Part shown: positions 14,354 through 20,321 of the stretch, piece after piece
Layout: the number at the start of each line of letters is the position of its first letter
Numbering within the stretch: position 1 is the first letter of the stretch
Origin: Flavobacteriales bacterium UBA1958
GTDB taxonomy: Bacteria > Bacteroidota > Bacteroidia > Flavobacteriales_D > Sanyastnellaceae
DNA: 20,321 nucleotides
Reading direction: 5' to 3'
NCBI GenBank assembly: GCA_002336675.1
Contig: DDEI01000052.1
Span: 1-20,321 of the forward strand
The notes under the pieces: model-generated
The model's database searches: none
What the model was told of the DNA's origin: nothing
Seen by the model: only the letters and a program-made list of their open reading frames with translations
Position numbers and translations under genes: made by a program

Positions 14354-15904
14354 ATGAAATCTAATCTTCAGAAACTTTTCACACTTCTTCTTTCTATTGG
14401 TTTAACCATTCCCTTGTTGGCTCAAGATAAAACCTTTGACGATAAGATAAATGACATAATGGCGCCTATAACGGGTTTTTTAGGAAATTTAATATTTTAT
14501 CCAGTAACGCTGGGAGGTTACTCAATACCATTCGTTTTAATTTGGTTGGTAGTAGGCGCTATAATCTTCACTGTTTATATGGGATTTATCAATATCAGAG
14601 GGTTTAAGCACGCGGTAGATGTAGTAAGAGGTAAGTTTGATGATCCAAATGACCCAGGAGAGGTTTCTCATTTTCAGGCGTTAACAGCTGCTCTTTCAGG
14701 AACAGTTGGTGTAGGAAATATTGCAGGTGTAGCGGTAGCAGTTTCTCTTGGTGGGCCTGGTGCTACCTTTTGGATGATAGTAGCAGGTCTTATTGGTATG
14801 AGTTCTAAGTTTGTAGAGTGCACTCTTGGTTTAAAGTATAGAAAAATAAATCCTGATGGGAGTGTCTCTGGAGGACCCATGCATTACCTAAGTAAAGGAC
14901 TAGCTGCTCAAGGAAAATCAGGTGTAGGAAAAGTATTAGCTGTCTTATTTGCCATAGCGTGTATTGGAGGGTCTTTCGGAGGAGGTAACATGGTCCAGAT
15001 TAACCAGGCTACACAGCAGTTCCAAAGTCTACTGCCTGCAGATTCCTTTTTAGCCTTGAATGGCTGGGTCTTTGGATTAGTTATGTCAGTTATAGTAGGG
15101 GTAATCATTATAGGTGGGATAAAAAGTATAGCTAAAATTACTGATAAAGTAGTTCCATTTATGGTCGGTATTTATGTGTTAGCCGCTCTCGTTGTCATAG
15201 GAGCCAATATCTCTAATATAGGATGGGCTTTTGGTCAAATCATTGGTGGAGCTTTTGATCCTGAAGCTATGTATGGAGGAATAATAGGAGTAATGATACA
15301 AGGGTTTAAGAGAGCTGCATTCTCTAATGAGGCCGGTATAGGCTCTGCTTCTATAGCCCATTCGGCAGCTAAAACAGATGAACCTGTCAGTGAAGGAATT
15401 GTGGCGCTGTTAGAGCCATTTATAGACACAGTAGTAATCTGTACTATGACAGCATTAGTGATCATCTTCGCTAACTATGGTGATTATTCCGCTCAGGAAG
15501 CTTTTAACGCGACAAGTACTGGAGGTAATGATGCGGGAATTAAATTAACATCTTCTGCATTCGCACAAACGATTAGTTGGTTCCCTTATGTGCTAGCAGT
15601 AGCAGTAATGCTTTTTGCGCTTTCTACTATGATATCTTGGAGTTACTATGGATTAAAAGCATGGACATATTTATTTGGGGAGTCTAATGGATCTCAGAAT
15701 GTTTACAGGATATTATTCTGTCTTTTTGTAATTTTAGGGTCAGCTATTTCTGCCAAGCAAGTGTTTGACTTTGGTGATACCATGATTTTTGCTATGTGTT
15801 TTCCTAACGTCTTAGGACTATACTTTTTAATGCCCGAAGTAAGAAAAGATTTAAGGAATTACCTTCAAAGAGTTAAGTCTGGTGAGATCAAAAGATTTAA
15901 GTAA
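14354..15904 (+). CDS. Sodium:alanine symporter family protein (AgcS/AlsT type)
   Basis: This polytopic inner-membrane carrier couples uptake of alanine or glycine to Na+. The family signature is TAALSGTVGVGNIAGVAVAV, with GGPGATFWM close behind. Further conserved segments are SKFVECTLGLKYR, GGPMHYLSKGL, GGNMVQINQATQ and AAFSNEAGIGSASIAHSAAK, the last a hallmark of this family. About ten hydrophobic helices are visible. The ATG at 14354 gives 516 residues. An in-frame TTG at 14324 is rejected because it lies inside the -7 promoter element. The N-terminus, MKSNLQKLFTLLLSIGLTIP, followed by LLAQD, looks like a cleavable signal peptide before the first carrier helix. Substrate is assigned at family level only. 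Confidence 0.92.
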   Translation: MKSNLQKLFTLLLSIGLTIPLLAQDKTFDDKINDIMAPITGFLGNLIFYPVTLGGYSIPFVLIWLVVGAIIFTVYMGFINIRGFKHAVDVVRGKFDDPNDPGEVSHFQALTAALSGTVGVGNIAGVAVAVSLGGPGATFWMIVAGLIGMSSKFVECTLGLKYRKINPDGSVSGGPMHYLSKGLAAQGKSGVGKVLAVLFAIACIGGSFGGGNMVQINQATQQFQSLLPADSFLALNGWVFGLVMSVIVGVIIIGGIKSIAKITDKVVPFMVGIYVLAALVVIGANISNIGWAFGQIIGGAFDPEAMYGGIIGVMIQGFKRAAFSNEAGIGSASIAHSAAKTDEPVSEGIVALLEPFIDTVVICTMTALVIIFANYGDYSAQEAFNATSTGGNDAGIKLTSSAFAQTISWFPYVLAVAVMLFALSTMISWSYYGLKAWTYLFGESNGSQNVYRILFCLFVILGSAISAKQVFDFGDTMIFAMCFPNVLGLYFLMPEVRKDLRNYLQRVKSGEIKRFK

Positions 15905-15910
15905 ATTTCC

Positions 15911-16891
15911 TTGTTTAACCTTCAGCCTTTCAGAGATTATTTAGACCTCCACCAAAGGGAAAGGAGAGGATTGATAGCGCTGATAATTTTAATTGCTTTG
16001 GCATTTCTAGTAATGTCCTTAGTTCCCTATGTGTTTGAATCATCATTCCCTAATCAGAGGGAGTTAGAGAGAAGGATGGCTGATTTAGTTCAGAGAAGTG
16101 ATAGCTTAGCGTTACAAAAAGAGGCCGAATTTCATCGAAAAAAGGCAGCTAATTCCAAGTATAAAAAGTTGAAGAATTCTTCTTCATCAAAGGCGAATAA
16201 AGAGCAACCTCCTATCCGTTATTTTGAGTTCAATCCTAACACATCGAGTGACGATGAATGGAAAAAACTTGGTCTAAATAATGGACAAATCAGAACAATA
16301 AAAAAATACCTTGCCAAAGGCGGTGAGTTTTACAAACCAGAAGATTTAGCTAAAATTTATAGCATTCCTAAAGAACAGTATGAGGATTTAAGACCTTATA
16401 TTCACATACCAAAAGGCAATAGTGAGTATTCTTTTCAAAAAGATGACTGGCTTAAAACTGAAAAGTTCTCCAAGGAAGAAACCACTAAAAGTCTTAATCT
16501 AGATTTAAATACAGCAGACACGGTCTCACTTAAAAAATTAAAGGGAATAGGGTCTTATTTTTCTAAAAAAATAGTAGAATACAGAAATGAACTAGGAGGT
16601 TTTCATTCAAAAGAGCAGTTGCTAGAAATTTGGAATTTTGATGAAGAGAAATTAGAAGAAATAAAGGGAAATATTTTTTTAACTGAAGGTGGTCTAAGCC
16701 TTATTAAGGTCAATCATTGTACCGCAGAGGAGCTGCAAAAACACCCATACATTAAATGGAATCAAGCGAAAGCATTAATAGCTTACAGATTTCAGCATGG
16801 GGCATTTAATGAAGTCGAAGACATGAAACAATGTCATTTAATATCAGAAGAATTATGCCAGAAAATAAAACCGTATTTGGAAATAGATTAG
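15911..16891 (+). CDS. Membrane-anchored ComEA-like helix-hairpin-helix protein
   Basis: The 326-residue product starts with a short basic N-terminus and one membrane helix (20-42). A charged linker (45-100) leads to three helix-hairpin-helix units at about 106-166, 196-256 and 263-326. The clearest is LDLNTADTVSLKKLKGIGSY (197-216), the ComEA-type motif, followed by GGFHSKEQLLEI. HhH units bind DNA backbone without sequence specificity; ComEA is the periplasmic DNA receptor of competence. A role in DNA uptake or envelope-associated DNA binding is plausible but not shown. No comEC, comF or pilus genes are nearby. The start is TTG at 15911: no ATG lies before the membrane helix and the frame needs this N-terminus. 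It follows the symporter by 6 bases and overlaps apt. Confidence 0.8.
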   Translation: MFNLQPFRDYLDLHQRERRGLIALIILIALAFLVMSLVPYVFESSFPNQRELERRMADLVQRSDSLALQKEAEFHRKKAANSKYKKLKNSSSSKANKEQPPIRYFEFNPNTSSDDEWKKLGLNNGQIRTIKKYLAKGGEFYKPEDLAKIYSIPKEQYEDLRPYIHIPKGNSEYSFQKDDWLKTEKFSKEETTKSLNLDLNTADTVSLKKLKGIGSYFSKKIVEYRNELGGFHSKEQLLEIWNFDEEKLEEIKGNIFLTEGGLSLIKVNHCTAEELQKHPYIKWNQAKALIAYRFQHGAFNEVEDMKQCHLISEELCQKIKPYLEID

Positions 16892-17418
16892 AGCTAGAAA
16901 AAGAGATATTTTCTGCAGTAAGAGAGGTGCCTAACTTTCCTAAGGCAGGGGTTCTCTTTAAAGACATAAACCCTATTTTTCAAGATAGTGTCTTGTGCCT
17001 AAAAATAATAAAGCACTTAGCGATACATTATAAAGACAAAGGTTTAGACGCCATAGTAGGAGTTGAGAGCAGAGGCTTTTTTTTCGGTTTTCCGTTGGCT
17101 TTAGAGCTAGGAATTCCATTTATACCTATTAGAAAAAAAGGGAAATTACCAGGAGAGGTTATAGAAGAAAGGTATGACTTAGAATATGGCAGTGCAGTAA
17201 TTGAAGTTCAAAGAGGAGCAATTAAAAATGGAGCTAAAGTATTAGTCCATGACGATGTTCTGGCTACAGGAGGTACTGCCCTTGCTGCCGCTAACTTGGT
17301 GAAAAAATCAGGAGCCTTAGTGGAAGGGTTCAATTTTATCATTATGCTAGGTTTTTTGGGTGGGGATGAAAAATTGAATGCTTTGAACGGTAATGTTTAT
17401 AATTTAGCGGTCTCTTAA
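16855..17418 (+). CDS. apt: Adenine phosphoribosyltransferase
   Basis: Apt salvages adenine by transferring it to PRPP to give AMP. The 187-residue protein has the N-terminal VPNFPKAGVLFKDINPI (family form: I-x-D-x-PDFPKPGI-x-FKDITP), the substrate loop ESRGFFFG (71-78), and the PRPP-binding motif VLVHDDVLATGGTA (129-142). Length matches the usual 170-185. The ATG at 16855 overlaps the upstream gene by 37 bases; an earlier in-frame ATG at 16831 would add eight residues and make the overlap 61 bases. The family needs only about ten residues before the VPNFPK region, so the shorter form is preferred. The overlap suggests co-transcription with the HhH protein, and the dehydrogenase follows 13 bases later. 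Confidence 0.93.
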   Translation: MPENKTVFGNRLELEKEIFSAVREVPNFPKAGVLFKDINPIFQDSVLCLKIIKHLAIHYKDKGLDAIVGVESRGFFFGFPLALELGIPFIPIRKKGKLPGEVIEERYDLEYGSAVIEVQRGAIKNGAKVLVHDDVLATGGTALAAANLVKKSGALVEGFNFIIMLGFLGGDEKLNALNGNVYNLAVS

Positions 17419-17431
17419 AATTGAAGAAGAA

Positions 17432-18574
17432 ATGAACTTCGAAATATCAGAAAACCAGCAAATGATTGCCGATATGGTGAAAGATTTTGCTCATAAAGAA
17501 ATTTTGCCGAACCTAATGAAATGGGACGAATCGCAGGAATTTCCGATAGAAGTATTTAAAAAAGCTGGAGAACTCGGTTTAATGGGTGTATTGGTTCCAG
17601 AAGAGTATGGAGGATCTGGGTTGGGTTACTTTGAGTACATTCAGATAATAGTAGAAATATCTAAAGTGTGTGGTTCCATTGGCTTAAGTGTAGCAGCTCA
17701 TAATTCACTTTGTACAAATCATATTCTTACGTTTGGTTCAGAAGAGCAGAAGAAAAGATACTTGCCTAAGCTCGCAAGTGCTGAACATATTGGCGCATGG
17801 GGATTGACAGAGTCTAATACCGGTTCTGATGCTATGAGAATGGAATGTGTAGCAGAAAAAGAGGACGATTACTATGTACTTTCTGGAACTAAGAATTGGA
17901 TCACACATGGTAAGTCAGGAGATATAGCTGTAGTATTAGCCAGAACAGGAGAGTTGTTAGACTCTCATGGAATTACGGCATTTGTGGTAGAAAGAGGCGC
18001 TAAAGGATTCACCTCTGGGAAAAAAGAAGATAAATTAGGAATGAGAGCCAGTGAAACTGCTGAGTTAGTATTCGATAAATGTAGAATTCATAAAGATCAG
18101 GTTCTAGGGAAAGAAGGAGAAGGGTTTATTCAAGCCATGAAGATACTAGACGGTGGAAGAATATCTATTGGAGCATTAGGTCTAGGAATAGCTAAAGGGG
18201 CATTTGAAGCGTCTGTGAAATACTCTAAAGAAAGAGAGCAATTCGGAAAGCCTATTTCTCAATTTCAGGCAATTTCATTCAAGTTAGCAGACATGGCTAC
18301 TGAAATAGAAGCTGGTGAGTTATTGCTTTTTGAAGCTGCAGATTTAAAGAACAATGGAAAGAATTGTACTAAAGTAAGTGCTATGGCTAAGTATTTCACT
18401 TCCGAAGTAGCGGTAAGGTGCAGTACTGAGGCGGTACAAATTCATGGAGGTTATGGATATACTAAGGAGTTTCCTGTAGAAAAGTTTTACAGAGACTCTA
18501 AGCTCTGTACAATAGGGGAAGGAACAAGTGAAATACAAAAGTTAGTTATATCAAGAGAAATCTTAAAAGATTAA
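17432..18574 (+). CDS. Acyl-CoA dehydrogenase (short-chain/butyryl type)
   Basis: This FAD enzyme makes the alpha-beta double bond in acyl-CoA and passes electrons to electron-transfer flavoprotein. The 380-residue length fits the family. Features are the first signature GAWGLTESNTGSDA (121-134), the FAD-contact region NWITHGKSGD, the mid-helix DGGRISIGALGLGIAKGAF, the second signature AVQIHGGYGYTKEFPVEKFY, and IGEGTSEIQ, whose Glu363 matches the catalytic base of short-chain acyl-CoA dehydrogenases. Overall it is closest to short-chain or butyryl-CoA dehydrogenases, but chain length or branched-chain preference cannot be decided here. ATG at 17432 gives the normal N-terminus. It sits at the end of the symporter-HhH-apt run; rpsU has its own promoter behind it. 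Confidence 0.92.
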   Translation: MNFEISENQQMIADMVKDFAHKEILPNLMKWDESQEFPIEVFKKAGELGLMGVLVPEEYGGSGLGYFEYIQIIVEISKVCGSIGLSVAAHNSLCTNHILTFGSEEQKKRYLPKLASAEHIGAWGLTESNTGSDAMRMECVAEKEDDYYVLSGTKNWITHGKSGDIAVVLARTGELLDSHGITAFVVERGAKGFTSGKKEDKLGMRASETAELVFDKCRIHKDQVLGKEGEGFIQAMKILDGGRISIGALGLGIAKGAFEASVKYSKEREQFGKPISQFQAISFKLADMATEIEAGELLLFEAADLKNNGKNCTKVSAMAKYFTSEVAVRCSTEAVQIHGGYGYTKEFPVEKFYRDSKLCTIGEGTSEIQKLVISREILKD

Positions 18575-18577
18575 TAG

Positions 18578-18604
18578 TTGTATTGAAAAAAAGAAGTACT
18601 TTTG
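18578..18604 (+). promoter_or_regulatory. Promoter for rpsU
   Basis: A perfect -7 consensus TACTTTTG (18597-18604) is preceded by TTG at 18578-18580 (16-base spacer). The transcript would start near 18610 and leave a leader of about 20 bases before the ATG at 18630. Confidence 0.6.
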
Positions 18605-18629
18605 TGATCCAATTTTTTATAAGCAGAAA

Positions 18630-18818
18630 ATGTTAATAATACCAGTTAAAGAAGGCGAGAATATCGATAGAGCAGTAAAAAGGTTCAAAAAGAAGTTTGA
18701 TAAAACCGGAACTATGCGTCAGTTGAGAAAGAGAAAGCAATACATAAAGCCTTCAGTTAGGAAAAGAGAGCAATTAAAGAAAGCTATCTACAGCAATGAG
18801 ATGTTTTCCAATATGTAG
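18630..18818 (+). CDS. rpsU: 30S ribosomal protein S21
   Basis: S21 is a small basic protein of the 30S subunit near the anti-Shine-Dalgarno site. The 62-residue product has the S21 core: IPVKEGENIDRAVKRFKKKF (4-23), then GTMRQLRKRKQYIKPSVRKR and a basic C-terminal helix. Length matches the short S21 of Bacteroidota. The ATG follows a clear -7 element. A strong terminator lies directly behind, so it forms its own small transcript ahead of xerC. Confidence 0.96.
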   Translation: MLIIPVKEGENIDRAVKRFKKKFDKTGTMRQLRKRKQYIKPSVRKREQLKKAIYSNEMFSNM

Positions 18819-18843
18819 GGAAGCACTCTTAGAAAAAAAATAT

Positions 18844-18887
18844 AAAAGGGCTAATATTTGATTTAATCAAGTATTAGCCCTTTTTTT
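18844..18887 (+). terminator. Strong rho-independent terminator after rpsU, abutting the next start codon
   Basis: A 13-bp perfect stem (18844-18856 with 18872-18884) extends through a G-U pair and five more pairs to a 3-base loop, about 19 bp in all. Seven T residues (18881-18887) follow, and the ATG of the recombinase begins at the next base. A 7 of 8 -7-like element, AATATTTG, lies in the 5' arm (18853-18860). Confidence 0.9.
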
Positions 18888-19775
18888 ATGCGTATGTATT
18901 TAGATGAATTTATTTCCTACATAAAGCACGAGCGGAGATACTCTGCACATACTGCTGAGTCATACAGTAAAGACTTATCTCTTTTCTTTAGCTATTTATC
19001 TAATGAATATGAATGTAATAGTCTTGTAGAAGTAACTCATGTGATGATAAGGTCATGGATGGTAGCTGAGTTGGAGAGTGGTGTTAAGGTGAGCTCTGTT
19101 AAAAGAAGGATTTCGACCCTACGCTCTTTTTTTAAATTTGTCCAGTCCCGAGGAAAGTTAGCTACAAACCCAATGTTGAAAGTAGTTTCTCCGAAAAGTG
19201 AAAAGTTGCTCCCCAATTATGTAAAAGAAAGTGAAATGCATCACTTACTTGAAAAAGTAGAATTTGAAGATGGTTTTATAGGGTTGAGAGATAAGCTCAT
19301 TTTGGAAATCCTATATCAAACAGGGATGAGGGTTTCAGAGCTTACGGAAATGAGTGAAGGAAGCGTTGATTTTCAAAGAAGAGAATTAAAAGTTTTAGGT
19401 AAGAGAAATAAAGAGAGAATTATCCCTGTTTCAAATGATCTAGCTGAAAAACTTGACGTATACCTAAAAGAAAAGAAGGCAAGCTTCTTAGATAACACTT
19501 ATTCATTAATCGTTAAGGATGATGGAGTTAAATCAGATAGGAAATTTATTTATAACAAGGTAAAATATTACCTTTCTCAGGTGAGTTCTTTAAAGAAGAG
19601 AAGCCCGCATGTTCTTCGGCATACATTTGCGACGCATATGCTAAAAAACGGAGCAGATTTAAACGCTATTAAAGAAATTCTAGGTCATACTAGTTTGGCG
19701 GCTACTCAAGTATATGCTCATAATAGTTTAGAACAGTTAAAGCTTTCTCATAAAAACGCTCATCCTAGAAAATAA
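18888..19775 (+). CDS. xerC: Tyrosine recombinase of the XerC/XerD family
   Basis: Xer recombinases resolve chromosome dimers at dif. The 295-residue protein has the N-terminal SAM-like DNA-binding domain (1-90; YSAHTAESYSKDLSLFFSYL) and the catalytic domain (about 105-295). All six catalytic positions are visible: Arg148 (TGMRVSEL), Lys172 (GKRNKER), His241 and Arg244 (HVLRHTFATH), His267 (LGHTSL) and the nucleophile Tyr276 (TQVYAHNS). Length and location between rpsU and hpf fit a housekeeping Xer protein, not a phage or transposon integrase. XerC versus XerD cannot be settled from this window. ATG at 18888 is directly behind the rpsU terminator T-run; an ATG at 18894 two codons later is possible. 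Confidence 0.9.
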   Translation: MRMYLDEFISYIKHERRYSAHTAESYSKDLSLFFSYLSNEYECNSLVEVTHVMIRSWMVAELESGVKVSSVKRRISTLRSFFKFVQSRGKLATNPMLKVVSPKSEKLLPNYVKESEMHHLLEKVEFEDGFIGLRDKLILEILYQTGMRVSELTEMSEGSVDFQRRELKVLGKRNKERIIPVSNDLAEKLDVYLKEKKASFLDNTYSLIVKDDGVKSDRKFIYNKVKYYLSQVSSLKKRSPHVLRHTFATHMLKNGADLNAIKEILGHTSLAATQVYAHNSLEQLKLSHKNAHPRK

Positions 19776-19807
19776 ACAGAAGTATTAACTCTTAAAAAAA
19801 TCGTAAC

Positions 19808-20110
19808 ATGCAAGTTCAAGTCCATTCAGTACATTTTGACGCAGATGCTAAATTATTAGAATTTATTCAAGCTAAGCTTAGCAAGCTGGAACAGTTTCAT
19901 GATCAAATTATAGGAACAGAGGTGTTTCTAAGGTTAGATAAGTCTGATGTTAACGAGAATAAGGTAGCAGAAATCAGAATGGCCGTTCCAGGGAAAGAAT
20001 TGTTTGCTAAAAAGCAAAGTAGAAGTTTCGAAGAATCCACAGATATCGCCATAGAGGCATTGAGAAAACAAATTGGAAAGTATAAATCAAAGCTGAAAGA
20101 CAACCAGTAA
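19808..20110 (+). CDS. hpf: Ribosome hibernation-promoting factor, short form (HPF/YfiA family)
   Basis: The 100-residue product matches the S30AE/HPF fold: an N-terminal strand MQVQVHSVHFDAD, helix KLLEFIQAKLSKLEQF (15-30), central strands TEVFLRLDKSD and KVAEIRMAVPGKELFAKKQS, then a second helix FEESTDIAIEALRKQIGKYK. Such proteins bind in the 30S decoding region in stationary phase, block translation and promote 100S dimers or stable 70S. It lacks the C-terminal dimerisation domain of long HPF. It lies 32 bases after the recombinase and probably shares its transcript. Basic Lys residues near 68-72 and at the C-terminus fit rRNA binding. Confidence 0.92.
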   Translation: MQVQVHSVHFDADAKLLEFIQAKLSKLEQFHDQIIGTEVFLRLDKSDVNENKVAEIRMAVPGKELFAKKQSRSFEESTDIAIEALRKQIGKYKSKLKDNQ

Positions 20111-20111
20111 G

Positions 20112-20152
20112 CTAGAATTTCAAATCGATTTTGAAAAAAATCAAAATTCTAG
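20112..20152 (+). repeat. Inverted repeat just after hpf, possible weak terminator
   Basis: CTAGAATTT (20112-20120) and AAATTCTAG (20144-20152) are a perfect 9-bp inverted repeat. An inner ATTTTGA (20128-20134) can instead pair with TCAAAAT (20141-20147). Only a short T-rich tail follows. Confidence 0.45.
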
Positions 20153-20175
20153 TTTATTAGTCGAAAAAGATTAAT

Positions 20176-20183
20176 TACATTTG
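20176..20183 (+). promoter_or_regulatory. -7 promoter element for the tRNA-Thr transcript
   Basis: TACATTTG at 20176-20183 is a perfect match to TAnnTTTG and is followed by C, as in strong Bacteroidota promoters. No ideal TTG is found at -33. The predicted start (about 20188-20190) is some 60 bases before the tRNA. Confidence 0.55.
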
Positions 20184-20217
20184 CACTCCTTTTAAAAAAA
20201 AGGGAGTGCATTTTTTT
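20181..20217 (+). terminator. Rho-independent terminator between hpf and tRNA-Thr, overlapping the promoter
   Basis: TGCACTCC (20182-20189) pairs with GGAGTGCA (20203-20210), extended inward by a T-G and three T-A pairs to an A5 loop, and followed by seven T (20211-20217). It would stop transcripts coming from hpf. Its 5' arm begins inside the -7 element. Confidence 0.8.
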
Positions 20218-20247
20218 GCGCATATGTTCATTGAAGATTATTAACAA

Positions 20248-20321
20248 GCCGATGTAGCTCAGCTGGCTAGAGCAGCTGATTTGTAATCAGCAGGTCGTGG
20301 GTTCGAGTCCCTCCATCGGCT
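20248..20321 (+). tRNA. trnT: tRNA-Thr (anticodon UGU)
   Basis: A complete 74-base cloverleaf ends exactly at the window edge. The acceptor arms GCCGATG and CATCGGC pair fully. The D arm is GCTC/GAGC and the anticodon stem GCTGA/TCAGC encloses loop TTTGTAA with anticodon TGT at 20282-20284, reading ACA (Thr). The T arm GTGGG-TTCGAGT-CCCTC has one T-T mismatch at its second pair. The discriminator base is T. CCA is not seen because the window ends there. In Bacteroidota this tRNA often begins a tRNA cluster ahead of tuf. Confidence 0.96.

Noticed and set aside
18888..19775. Tyrosine recombinase as evidence of an integrated mobile element
   Set aside because: Housekeeping Xer length and catalytic set, conserved rpsU-xer-hpf context, no attachment-site repeats or cargo genes. 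The nearby tRNA does not show a duplicated 3' end within the window.

Overview
The window looks like a chromosomal segment of a marine-type Bacteroidota, most likely Flavobacteriales. This rests on low GC, Bacteroidota-style promoters (TAnnTTTG at -7, usually no Shine-Dalgarno), a protein with a type IX secretion C-terminal sorting domain, a type III glutamine synthetase, an OmpA protein of TPR/beta-propeller/OmpA build, a ~390-residue PurM, and the gene order rpsU - tyrosine recombinase - hpf - tRNA-Thr, which usually precedes tuf in this phylum. The genus cannot be fixed from the sequence. I see no insertion sequence, prophage, CRISPR array or rRNA.

Layout. Bases 1-691 (minus strand) hold the 5' part of a Gfo/Idh/MocA-family oxidoreductase, the only minus-strand gene. 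All the rest is on the plus strand. pcm (803-1453) is followed by a large secreted peptide-N-glycosidase F-related protein (1713-5150), then type III glutamine synthetase (5275-7461) with dyad elements in front and a terminator behind. A PorE-like TPR/propeller/OmpA protein (7671-9650) ends in a strong terminator. A translation/nucleotide operon, purM-prfA-pyrF (9809-12899), is followed by a small PspC protein overlapping a K+ channel gene (13047-14298). Next come a sodium:alanine symporter (14354-15904), a membrane-anchored ComEA-like helix-hairpin-helix protein (15911-16891), apt overlapping it, and an acyl-CoA dehydrogenase (to 18574). The last block is rpsU, xerC-like recombinase, hpf and tRNA-Thr(UGU), which ends exactly at the window edge.

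Functional links. The PNGase-like protein would be cargo of the type IX secretion system, and the OmpA protein has the domain order of PorE, a peptidoglycan-binding part of that system. purM, apt and pyrF cover purine synthesis, purine salvage and pyrimidine synthesis next to translation termination (prfA). rpsU and hpf both act on the ribosome.

Most of the window is conserved core genome. I do not see a wholly new system. The most unusual points are the PNGase F-like catalytic domain split by a ~500-residue insert carrying a LamG-type domain, a K+ channel whose filter reads TVGYEE instead of TVGYGD, two places where a terminator hairpin is interlocked with the start of the next transcription unit (rpsU/xerC and hpf/tRNA-Thr), and mutually exclusive stems in front of glutamine synthetase. 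No intergenic stretch exceeds 300 bases; the longest is 1454-1712.
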